NCBI RefSeq assembly: GCF_033807715.1
Contig: NC_084599.1
Span: forward strand, 25,972,125-26,036,124
Reading direction: 5' to 3'
DNA length: 64,000 bases
Source of the DNA: Cololabis saira
Taxonomy: Eukaryota; Chordata; Actinopteri; Beloniformes; Belonidae
A program made the position numbers and the translations under genes. Positions 12,929 through 39,634 of the stretch are shown one piece after another. Below the pieces are notes generated by a model. The model worked only from the letters and a program-made list of their open reading frames with translations. It did no database searches and was not told the DNA's origin. The stretch's first letter is position 1, and each line of letters begins with the position of its first letter.

Positions 12929-13059
12929 AGCCTGATTTATGGTTCTGCGTTAAATCGACGCAGAGCCTACGCCGTAGGGTTCAGCGTACGATGCGCGTCG
13001 CCGCGTAACCCTACGCCGTAGGCTCTGCGTCGGTGTAACGCGGAACCATAAATCAGCCT
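12929..13059. mobile_element. Hairpin MITE, Harbinger-like, nested in the TTAA element
   Basis: The 131 bp are nearly one inverted repeat: the left arm (12929-12983) and the right arm (13005-13059) are complementary apart from a few mismatches, leaving a ~20-nt loop. The ends are agcctgatttatggttctgc and, inverted, aggctgatttatggttccgc. The flanking TTA at 12926-12928 and 13060-13062 is a 3-bp target-site duplication, typical of PIF/Harbinger elements. The outer 20 bp also match the element at 46990, so both belong to one family or were mobilised by one transposase. No coding capacity. Confidence 0.85.
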
Positions 13060-13117
13060 TTATGGCGCACTGGAGAGGAGAGGAGGCAGGGATCTGGGTG
13101 GAGGGGGCGGTGATTTA

Positions 13118-13141
13118 GCGGATCGTTACGTAACGATCCGC
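13118..13141. promoter_or_regulatory. 24-bp perfect palindrome with D-box / PAR-bZIP core
   Basis: Every base pairs symmetrically about position 13129/13130. The central ten bases, GTTACGTAAC, fit the published RTTAYGTAAY consensus of PAR-bZIP and E4BP4 (NFIL3) factors. It sits in the right part of the TTAA element, 59 bp from the nested MITE. Whether it binds such factors is inference; a palindrome in a transposon may instead serve transposase. Confidence 0.5.
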
Positions 13142-13310
13142 CACCAAACCAGGTGCGCCGTTTTTGCACAGTTATGCGGAAAATCCCAGAAAGCACACAA
13201 TACACTGAATGTTAAAAGTTTGTTGTTTTTTGGGTGTAATTGATGTCAAGACACCCAACAAAACACAAAAAATCAAGAAAAATGTGTTTTTCATGTCACA
13301 ATACCTTTAA

Positions 13311-20060
<6,750 letters not shown>

Positions 20061-21530
20061 TTTGCACTGACTGATAAGATAGTCGGGACCAGTCCAGGGG
20101 CCTCATGTACAAAGAGTGTGTGTGGATTTCAATGTTATTCCGTGCGTGGAATTTTTGTGTACGCAAAAAAAATTTGCCCAAATCCACACACGTTTCTTTG
20201 AACATCACAATCAACGTGGAATCGAGCGCACATGCGAGAGCAAAACACTCCTCTCTGTCTCCTCCCTCAAATAGATCCATTTGAATATGATAATGAGAAT
20301 AAATATCCATTAAAAACCGCTCATCCTAACAAGGAACTTGCAAAAACAAGTAAAACAAATTAAAAAAAACATCAGCCATGAGCTGGAGACACTCCTGTCA
20401 GAAGTTGAGTCCTGGAAAAATAATTTATTTGGGGGCATTTCTTCCGATTTAAGCTGTAAAAAACAACAGAGTAACGTGCTGTAGTTTTGTTGACCGCACT
20501 GCATTATGGGTAACATTGTTCTTTGGTTTGTGTTGCGTTCCGTAAAGAGTTGTGGGTTTATTATGTTCGTAAGGGTTTGTGAATGTTAATATTTAGCGCT
20601 AGTGCATCATTACACTCTTTTTTTCTTATTTGTATTTTAAGAATCGACACCAGAACTTAAAAGATAGAAATAAAGAACAAAGTCACTGTATCTCGGAGCG
20701 TTGCAGCCACAGGAGGAGAGACTGGTCTAACACACTTCTATAGTCCTGCAGCCGACTCAATATAAGACTTGGAAAGTAGCCTTAACATTCAATAAAAACA
20801 TTATTCATATGTTGCTGAGTCACATCAGTTTGTACCAACCAACCGTTCAGTGCTGTGTGTTTTAAAAATACAACTTTAGAGAACCGCTTCTTTGCTGCAA
20901 ATATGTTTTAATATTTGTCTGTTCAGAAACAGTTATGGGATATTTTAAGAATCTGGCTTTTATCTCGAGTAGTCGTCCCATACGGTCGTCATGGTGACAA
21001 AGATGTCGGACCTGTAGCAGCTCCAGCTGAAAGGTTCATGTTGGTCTGAACCGGAGCAGCTGGTCCAGTTCAAGGCAGAGATCCAGAAGGATCCTCTTGG
21101 TGACCTAAACCAGCTGATGGTCCAGTTTTCATCCTGGACCAGCAGATCAGTGTGGTCCCTGAAGACTCTCTCCTGATGGTCCAGTCTTCATGACGTGTGG
21201 ACTGTCGTGTTCTTCACGTGTGGTCGTGAACTTATTGTTGACATCACATTTCCTCATATTCTGGACTTCACTGCATCACCAATGAGTGTAAACGGACAAA
21301 ACCAGACATGATGTGTGCGTAAAGGGCCGCAACTTTCCACGTTCAAATCACTTTTTGAACATCCGACCGTGAGCTTAGAAAGTGGCGTACACACGTTTTT
21401 TGTGCGCCGCACTCTTCATACATGAGGCCCCCAGGATCTACTCCTGCCTTCCGCCCTGTTGGGATAGACTCCAGCAGATCCTGGTGACCCCAAACAGGAA
21501 TACGCAGGTGTAGATAATGGAAGTACGGAT
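20061..21530 (+). repeat. L2-like LINE 3' end, split by a DNA element
   Basis: The left piece (20061-20097) ends 'gggaccagtccag'. The right piece (21431-21530) continues 'ccaggatctactcctgcc', 'ctgttgggatagactccagc' and a terminal 'gtagataatgg'. Joined, they follow the same 3' consensus as the copy at 1060. The interruption is the inverted-repeat element 20098-21430, so the LINE copy is the older insertion. Confidence 0.75.
20098..21430. mobile_element. 1.3-kb inverted-repeat DNA element in an L2-like host
   Basis: The left end gggcctcatgtacaaagagt and the inverse of the right end gggcctcatgtatgaagagt differ at two of 20 positions. CCAG at 20094-20097 and 21431-21434 is a candidate 4-bp target-site duplication. 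The interior is GC-mixed, contains repeated 'tggtccag' motifs (about 21060-21190) and has no transposase ORF. The 'gggcctcat' terminus is one I recall from abundant fish DNA elements, but I cannot name the superfamily securely; a 4-bp duplication does not fit hAT. Confidence 0.75.
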
Positions 21531-23764
<2,234 letters not shown>

Positions 23765-23776
23765 ACAACATCACAA

Positions 23777-24389
23777 AGGGCGATATGGACCAAAAGTCAT
23801 ATCTCGATATTTTCTAGCTGAATGGCGATACTCGATATATATCGATATTTTTTCTGTGCCATAATTGGGGTTTCCCCCAAAGCGTTATAGCATAGCATCT
23901 CTGTTAGCTTCATTTTTTTCTGAGGCAAACCCTTAAAAAAACAGTCAGTTTTAATACAAAGCCTCGTGCCAAATGTCACACAGGTTCCTTTATTAACAGA
24001 GGTCTGCACAATATCAAAATGTATAAAACAAATGAAATAAAAATAAACTGCCTGCATATATAGAATAAAAATGCTTCTTGAATAAAATAAAACAAATATC
24101 CCTTTCCTGTATAACAATTACATTAAAATACACTGTGCAATTAATACAATGTAGACAGTAACAGGCAGACTTTTCCACTGAGGTTGACAGTTGTGCAAAT
24201 AACAAAACATGTGTCCAAATCTCAAATAAAACATTTAAGTCAATTTGTCCCAAAATAAGCTATATCAAAATCGTAAAAAAAAAAAAAATGTTTTTTTTAA
24301 TAATCGATATAAACGATATTGTCTCGTACCATATCGCATTTGAAAATATATCGATATATATTAAAATCTCGATATATCGCCCAGCCCTA
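23777..24389. mobile_element. hAT-like MITE with altered left end
   Basis: The right end, inverted, reads tagggctgggcgatatatcg, the widespread fish hAT-type terminus. The left end has only 'agggcgatatgg' followed by 'catatctcgatattttc', i.e. the inner part of the same repeat with the terminal 'tagggctg' damaged. Subterminal sequences on both sides are full of 'atatcgat' motifs. No 8-bp duplication could be identified. The left boundary sits about 15 bp from the (TG)n tract, so slippage or deletion there may have removed the end. The interior is AT-rich and non-coding. Confidence 0.7.
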
Positions 24390-26190
24390 CCTCAGATGTC
24401 ACAAACCATGTGTGATAAGGACTGTAACTTTGCCTTTAAAACCAAGCACACACTAAATAGTAACCTGCATCAACATGCTCTTTTGTGTTTTCTAATGTGT
24501 TCACACAGTCATACAGAACCTAAAGTACATAAAGACATAAATATACAACAAAATCATCATTTTACCCATCTGAGCATCCCAGTCACAACTAAATGATTTG
24601 TAACAACAATTCCCGGTTGTAAGCCGTTCCCTTCCACACTTCTGGTAAACAAACCGTTGACACACTCACCTCATCCCTCTGTTGTTTTCCAGTAGAGTTC
24701 CAGTTAATGAAAACAGGAAGAAATATTTTCTGTGGCCAGGTTATAGGGTCAAGTGGTCATCCCAAAGGTGCAATTAACAGCCAAAGTTAAAATCGAGACA
24801 AATGCTCGCCCCTAATTGTTGCCTGGAACCACTCATAAGGGCGATGAAGCGCGTCTTGTAGCTGCGATTCAAAAAGGGAGTCAAGTTATCTACTCACTGA
24901 ACTGTGTCCTTGATTCTCCATTTTCAAAATGTGAAAAAAGAAAAAAACTTAGCAGAAGGAGTGAGTCAGGTGTATTTTAGCTATAGTTTTATGTGGAACA
25001 TGTGGTTAGTTGGGTATATTAGTCTTTTTAAAGTAATCATTTTGGAATTTTATTCACTTTCAAAGGTTTGAATCCGAGCAGCTCCAGACAAAGTAATAAG
25101 TTCCGTGGACATCGTGATACCATAAATCTTGGCATAGATGTAGTGCTCCGTCACTTTTTGGTCCAAGTGTTCAAAACCACCTCGAGTAATCTATCTGAAA
25201 TTCAAAAACATATCTGCACTGAGAGATTCAGTCATCACTAATGATTTGTCTCACAAGACGGACAATATTTTTAAAAGAAATGCAACGGCTGAAGCTGTCA
25301 TGTTAATGTCTAAGGTGGCTGCTTGATTTAACACATCACATATATGTATTGAGTGAAGAGCAAGAAAATATTCCACCTAAAATCTGCCAGAAAGTGTAAC
25401 GGGGTTCCGTTTCACTCAATATTTCTGTGGTTCAGTGAATAAAGGTGGAAGTGACAGCTTTCATTTCCTACCATGCCTTTATTGGATGGAGAAGTCAATT
25501 TTTAGGGATGTTTTAAGGTAATTGCATATTTTAAAATGCTTTTTTTTTTTTTTTTTTTTAAATAAGTTTTTACTTCTATATTTGCCATGTTTCAGATGAA
25601 GAGATAGTAGATGTAGTTTTATTGTTCTCATTTGACATTGTTACATTTCTTTAAGTCAGCTGCATCTCTTATTACAGGTAATTCTACATTGTCTACATTT
25701 ATACGGAATAAACACTACAGTTTTTAAAGGCGACAGAAGCAAACGCTTTCCTAGCTTGTGAATGTCTAAGATGATATATCGACTGTGGGAGTAGCTGTTG
25801 AATGGTTTCATGATTTTGGATGTTTTAAAGATGTCCTCCATCGTGTACACATCTTGCACCAGTTCTGGTTTGTTTTCATGTTTCATTGGATGGGATTTCA
25901 TGCCATTGAATAATTTATCAATGATCCTGAGTATATTTGAACACAGACTCTTTTGAAAAGCTACAAAAATTACATTTTATTTTTTGTCCCAAAATACTAA
26001 CAAAAGCACGTGCCAGTCCCCCACCAAGGGTGGCAATAGGGCCCGTTTCTAGCATTTGAAATTGGGATTTTCTTGTTGACGTATTGCACAAAAAAACCCC
26101 AACTAAATCTTTGGTTTTGCTGATGGCTGCGAATTGTAAAAGTGGTGAGCAGGTCAGACCTACTGTACAAGCCGGTACATTCTGTACACA
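24390..26190. other. Non-coding stretch, nothing recognised
   Basis: AT-rich with a long T tract near 25541-25559. Only short chance ORFs. Confidence 0.45.
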
Positions 26191-26198
26191 TTCTATAC

Positions 26199-26944
26199 TA
26201 GGCCTGTGTTGAAAAAATAAATTTCCCAATTCTAAATCGATTCTCATATTAATTCCTAAAAATCGATTCATATGTCTAAAGATCAATTTTTTTTATTTAT
26301 TTATTTTTATTTATTTATGTTTTTTTTTTCATCATTACATTACAACTTTTGGTTATTTTTTTGTTTATCCCCAAAAAAGGAATGTTTTGTTGGACACGAG
26401 AATAACTGGTGCCATTTTTTTGCCTTTAAATATGTTTAAAGGTATGAAAACATTAAAGTGTTCAGTTATAATTGCATAAATTGTCTATATTTCATTACTT
26501 TATATACTGTCTTGGGGTTACATTTGCAAAAAATGCTAAAAACCAAATGCTCAAAAATTAAAAACCAAAATAGACCGAAAATGGAACAAATAAAAACGGA
26601 ATGTGGGAAAAAATAAAACCGATTTCATCCGTTCCTCCCTGGATCTGTTTGGTAATTCTGCCCCATGATGTTTCTGAAAGCAGTTCTATCAGCATTCTGG
26701 GAGCTGATTGGTCCTTACAGCATCATTAGCTGCAAATACTTGCCGTTTAATCTCAAAATAATACTAGTAGTAATATTTTTTGCATAACTACAGTCATATA
26801 ATTCATGCAACAGCTCAAAAAACTGTTTTAATAACACTAACCCAAATCAATATCGGAATCGAATCGGATCGAATCAAATCTTGATAATCGATTCTGAATC
26901 GGAATCGAATTGATTCTTGACATTTGAATCGATCCCCAGCCCTA
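26199..26944. mobile_element. hAT-like MITE, 746 bp
   Basis: It begins 'taggcctgtg' and ends, inverted, 'tagggctggggatcgattc'. Both subterminal regions are rich in 'aatcgattc' motifs. The flanking octamers ttctatac (26191-26198) and ttctgtac (26945-26952) match at 7 of 8 positions, fitting an aged 8-bp hAT duplication. The interior is AT-rich with (TTTA)n-like runs near 26290 and no coding frame. Confidence 0.8.
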
Positions 26945-27094
26945 TTCTGTACACATTCTGTACACCAGTACGTCCTGGTCAAAGCCGGGCTGGGAACTGT
27001 GAAGCATGTGAAGACCAGATCCAGGCGTCCTAAAATCCACCTCAGTCAGATTCAGATGTTAACATGCATTTGAAACTACGATCTCAGTCAGACT

Positions 27095-27940
27095 CATTCA
27101 ATTCAATTGTATTGATATAGCATCTATTACAAAACAAATTGTCTCTAGGCGCTTTCCATAGACCCAGAACATGACCCCAAGCAAATATTAAAATAAACAA
27201 TGGCAGGTAAAAACTCCTCTAGTGGGAGAAAAAAACCTTGCTCATAAGGGGGGACCCTCCTGCTGAAGCCTGCTGGGTAGAGCAGGAAAAGGGAGATTTT
27301 AAAGAAAGGATGAAGAACAGAGTGATGAATTAACAACTAATAGTCCTATGTTACTGATACATGGTTAGTTGGTGTAATACAGACACGACTTTATGAACAG
27401 ACAGCAGACACTGGAATGATCAGAGGGTGGGACTGCAGGGCAGCGTGCAACTCCTGAAGCTCTGGCCTGCAAACAAGCTAAGAAGAGACAAGAGAGGGCA
27501 GACCAGCACAACAAACTACAAGAACGACTGCAGTTATGCTTATGTGATACTTCTTATTAATAACTGTGGATTGAGCTGAAGAAAGGAAAGAGAAGAATAG
27601 GACATCATGTTGGTGTCCCCTTGCAGCGTAGCCCTATCGCAGCATATCTACAACAAAGCTATGTTAAGATGAGCTGCTCTAGACTCATCCTGTAGCTGCA
27701 GCTATGACTACTGGCCCTAACACACTAGAGTTTACACTAACAATAGGCTTTACTAAGCAATCGTTTTAAGTTTGGTTTTAAAGGTGGAGGTGGTGTCAGC
27801 CTCCCTAACCCAAATTGGAAGTTGGTTCCATAATAATGGTACCTGATAGCAGAAGACCCGTCCTCCAAATCTACATGTGGATACTCTGCAAAAAGACTGC
27901 ATGGAGAGGGCCACACTGAAAATTTGGGGGTTTTCAAAAT
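27095..27940 (-). repeat. LINE 3' portion with the end of its ORF (antisense)
   Basis: Read on the minus strand, 27937-27753 encodes a fragment including 'LLWNQLPIWVREADTTSTF', the kind of C-terminal reverse-transcriptase tail seen in fish L2/CR1/Rex1-like LINEs (LWNxLP...SFKxxLK). Downstream, to the left, follow blocks such as 'cataaggggggaccctcctg' and 'aacaatggcaggtaaaaact', and the repeat ends near 27095 at 'ttcaattcaattg'. The same blocks recur near 58981-59270. The copy is 5'-truncated and has frame damage. Confidence 0.7.
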
Positions 27941-28838
27941 TTATTTTGCACTCAAAGACGAAGATGTATGTATATATAATACATTTGTGCACAGGGATGA
28001 GCAGGAGAATATATGTGTCTAGTTTACATATGAATTATGTATAATTGTCTCCAGATTTAGTCATTGTGAATGTTAAATATAATATTCAGATAAAGAAATA
28101 TTATTTTAAATGCAAATTAATTTTGAAACCATGCATTGTGCAAACTTAATTAAGTTGATATTGACCTACTTTTAATAAAACACGCCATAATGACAAAGCA
28201 CCACTTTCCACCAAGATTTCCTTATTTGAATATTATATTAAGCATTGAGCACAAGCATTTCAGTCCATAGCAGCCAGTTTGATGTTATAAATAAGGAACC
28301 AAAATATTAACCATAAGCTCCTTTATTTATGACACATCTGTGCATTATATCAGCAAAACAAAACAATCGCATGAAATTATTGGAGGCTTAGAAGTCCATC
28401 TGAAATGCAAAGTCCTCATTTAGAGATTCAAATGAAAAAAGTTTCAGGCCAATCCTAGAAGCCTAATGATGTAAACAAGTCCTCTATACAATGGAGGTTA
28501 ATAACAAATAATTTGACAAACATTATCACTGTGCAACACTGGCAAAAAATCTGAAGTAGTAAAAAACATCTCCAACACAGATTAACACGTACAAACACTG
28601 TCCAATGAATCATTAACCAACTGAAAAGGCTACCAAGCATCTTAAACTTTTATTAATTAACAAAATGCGATATGTAAACCATGTTAGATTCGCTTACTTT
28701 GTCACTTCCGGCCGGCCGCCGACCAGAAGTGATGCCGATCGATCGGGACAACACAACTTTCCCCCCCTTAACATAACATGGAGCTGAGCCATTTAGAACT
28801 TTAAACGCAATTACCAGAATTTTGAATTGTATTCTAAT
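27941..28838. other. Non-coding; small hairpin and LINE-like border
   Basis: No gene. A short inverted repeat (TCACTTC at 28702-28708, GAAGTGA at 28726-28732) encloses a GGCCGGCC core. The last ~50 bp (about 28780-28838), together with the sequence after 29502, resemble part of the antisense LINE family seen at 27095, suggesting the hAT-like element landed in a LINE copy. Confidence 0.4.
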
Positions 28839-29494
28839 TAGGGCTGTCAGTTTAGCGCGTTAATTAGATTAATTAATTACACTGCGAATTAACGCGTTAT
28901 GAAAATTAACATTTTAAATTTGGCCCATTGAGGGACCCATAGGCCACTTGGCAGGTCACCTCCCACCTGCTGCTAGTCAAACAAACAAAGTAGGGTGACA
29001 GACGTGGACCCGACTGAGGGGAGCGAGGCGAGCAAATCTTTGCTAGGGCCTTTGAACGGCAAGTGTATGTATAAAAAGAAAGAAGACGGGACTATCAACA
29101 AGAACGCAGTGCATTGTACATTTTGTAAAAAAGAATTTTCCTATCGCCGGAGCTGCTCTAGCCTGAATTATCATTTAAACGGATTGTAGAAGACGATTGA
29201 AATTGGCCCCATGCCAACATGCACAGATGTACGACCATCTGAACAGGAAGATGTTTTTTCTTTTGAATTTCAATTATGAAACACACTTCACCTATAAAAA
29301 TGTGGCTTTCAAATCTTCTCTTCTCAGTGTATTCAATTGATTAGTCATGCACTGCAATTTTGTAATGTCCTAGAATTTGAATTCTTTATTTGGGGACCTT
29401 TAGCAGATATGAGATTAAAATGCGATTAATTAGATTAATTAATTATACATCTTGTAATTAATTAGATTAATTCTTTAATTGCCTGACAGCTCTA
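28839..29494 (+). mobile_element. hAT-like element with BED-finger remnant
   Basis: The ends are tagggctgtcagtttagcgc and, inverted, tagagctgtcaggcaattaa. A perfect 8-bp target-site duplication ATTCTAAT flanks it (28831-28838 and 29495-29502), diagnostic of hAT. At 656 bp it is far shorter than an autonomous hAT (typically 2.5 kb or more). It keeps the start of a transposase-type coding region on the plus strand (28995-29189). Subterminal regions carry repeated 'attaattagatt' strings. Confidence 0.88.
28995..29189 (+). pseudogene. Truncated BED zinc finger of a hAT transposase
   Basis: The 64-codon frame opens at a GTG, with no convincing initiator. Residues 40-60 read 'HCTFCKKEFSYRRSCSSL' plus 'NYH', the CxxC...H part of a BED-type zinc finger, which in hAT transposases (and domesticated ZBED proteins) binds the element's ends. 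Cys41 and Cys44 and His60 are present. A TAG stop replaces the position just before the last zinc ligand (normally His, 5-6 residues after the first), so the finger cannot fold as in the family. The dimerisation and catalytic domains are absent. It is a decayed or internally deleted copy, not a functional gene. Confidence 0.8.
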
Positions 29495-29502
29495 ATTCTA
29501 AT

Positions 29503-31105
29503 TATACAATAAAGCAATAATTTAGTTGTTCTTCAATGCCATGTAAACATACTGATTGTAGCTTGCAGCACAAATCAGACGGCGACATCAATATTCTCAC
29601 ATAACCTTTTGAATTCAAATACTTTTCTACAGATAATTGAATAGATAACAGTTTCTCTAATAATTCTATAATGAAATGTGACATCAGCAAAGGTTTTACT
29701 GCTGCTAACAATCAGCACAGACATGATAAACCTCCAACACCGCTCCACTTTCTCCCGTCTGACTTTCATCCCCAGACACACACAAAGTTCTTCATAGCCC
29801 CACAAAGCCACATGGTCAAACCAGATGTCCTCTACAGCGTTAACTCCCATGAAGCTTTAAATCATGGCTTTCTCAGTCTTGTCTTCATTGTCAGTCAAAT
29901 CTACATCCTAAATGGAGCATGTGACACCATGAGACTTTCCACACTGTATACCACCCTGTACTTATATTTTACAGGTCTTACTCTCCTCACTAGGCGTGTT
30001 ACTGTAAAGTTAATAGGCCCGTCGCGACATTAGTTACAGCTCTTTGAAATCACGCTGTTTTTTACTTGAACAGAAACAACATAAACGAGCAGAATCTCTC
30101 TATTATTCTTGGAGATGAAACCAACTGTCACGTCCCTCCCAGTTAAATGTGAGCTTCGCAAACAGAAAGGTTTGACAGCCTCCACGGGGAGTACAACCAC
30201 TGAGAGTGGGGTCTTATCAAAACAGGTAAAAAAATACCAGCGTAAGGATTTTGCCCCACATTACTCAGAGGCTAAATAGAAAGAGGTATGCGTGGATGGA
30301 GATGGATTTTAAGCACGACGCTGCATGGTGTGGGCACAATGTGTTTATGACGGCTCGATTCTTTCAACCACATCGTTTCTTGGTCGTCTCTGTTCCGATT
30401 CGGCAGTCACTTTTGTGTGCCTACATGAGCTGTTGTGAAATTAATTTGTTCCCACTCCGACGCCCCTTACTTTTTATTTTCATGGATAGCTCGCAGGTTA
30501 TTGGGTTCATCAAACAACACATTACTTTGAAATTTTTTGAAATTGTCTCATAATTACTGACAGCTTAGAAAACGGTTGAGAAATATGTCTGTAAACATCT
30601 GGTAGTTCTTCTTTTTCCCTTTACTATTTCTGTGGTGGAACATCTAGTGGTCATAAACCGTACAAGTGTCTGAAGACATGATTGATAGTATTAGAGCCTG
30701 TTGGGCTGTAAAAATCTATTCCACTGATGTCACTCCAAGGCCGTTGGTGTGAATGTGTACGTGGGCTCAGTGCCAGGATGCTGTCACCTCAGGACAATTG
30801 TCTGTCCTCAGCACCTTTGAATTGAAGTGCAGTGTTTTCTTTGGCAGAAGTGATGAACTGCAGCCAGCATTAGTGATGTCACCCTGAAGACAATGGCAAG
30901 GTGAACTCACATTACTACGGGAGCATGGATAATGCTCCGTTACCCATTTTCACCAACAGAACTTGTTCCAGCCTGTGCGTCTCATTTCAAACCATTTAGG
31001 CCATTTGAACTAAAAATGAACTGATTTGGTGCCAGATAATCTCATTTGCAGCCGGAACTATAAAAAAGTGGTTTTGTTGTAAGCAAAATTGCAAAAGGTT
31101 TATGC

Positions 31106-31110
<5 letters not shown>
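29503..31110. other. Non-coding stretch, nothing recognised
   Basis: ORFs of up to 120 codons without recognisable motifs. No paired repeats were seen. Confidence 0.45.
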
Positions 31111-31136
<26 letters not shown>

Positions 31137-31294
31137 ACTCACTCACTCACTCACTCACTCACTCACTCACTCACTCACTCACTCACTCACTCACTCACTC
31201 ACTCACTCACTCACTCACTCACTCACTCACTCACTCACTCACTCACTCACTCACTCACTCACTCACTCACTCACTCACTCTTTCTCTCTCTCTC
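31111..31294. repeat. Compound (TC)n-(ACTC)n-(TC)n microsatellite
   Basis: TC units from 31111 to 31136, then 36 perfect ACTC units from 31137 to 31280, then an imperfect TC tail. ORFs reading S-L-T-H repeats through it are artefacts. Confidence 0.98.

Positions 31295-39579
<8,285 letters not shown>

Positions 39580-39633
<54 letters not shown>
39580..39633. repeat. (AT)n microsatellite
   Basis: 27 AT units, preceded by a shorter AT run at 39555-39567 and a T tract. Confidence 0.98.

Positions 39634-39634
<1 letters not shown>

Larger units (their letters stand above)
12345..13306. mobile_element. TTAA-flanked DNA transposon (non-autonomous)
   Basis: The left end 'aggtattgtgacatca' follows TTAA (12341-12344). 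The right end is its near-perfect inverse (tgtcacaatacct) followed by TTAA (13307-13310). TTAA duplications are known for piggyBac and Kolobok superfamilies; I cannot choose between them. The 962-bp interior has no transposase. It holds a CpG-rich block (about 12540-12880), an open frame of 73 codons from ATG 12656 to TAG 12877, a nested MITE (12929-13059) and a perfect palindrome (13118-13141). The CpG-rich block looks unlike the flanks and could be a captured host 5' region; this is inference. Confidence 0.8.

Noticed and set aside
28702..28732. Hairpin with GGCCGGCC core as an RNA gene or terminator
   Set aside because: Stem of only seven pairs with a large loop, and no transcription unit nearby.
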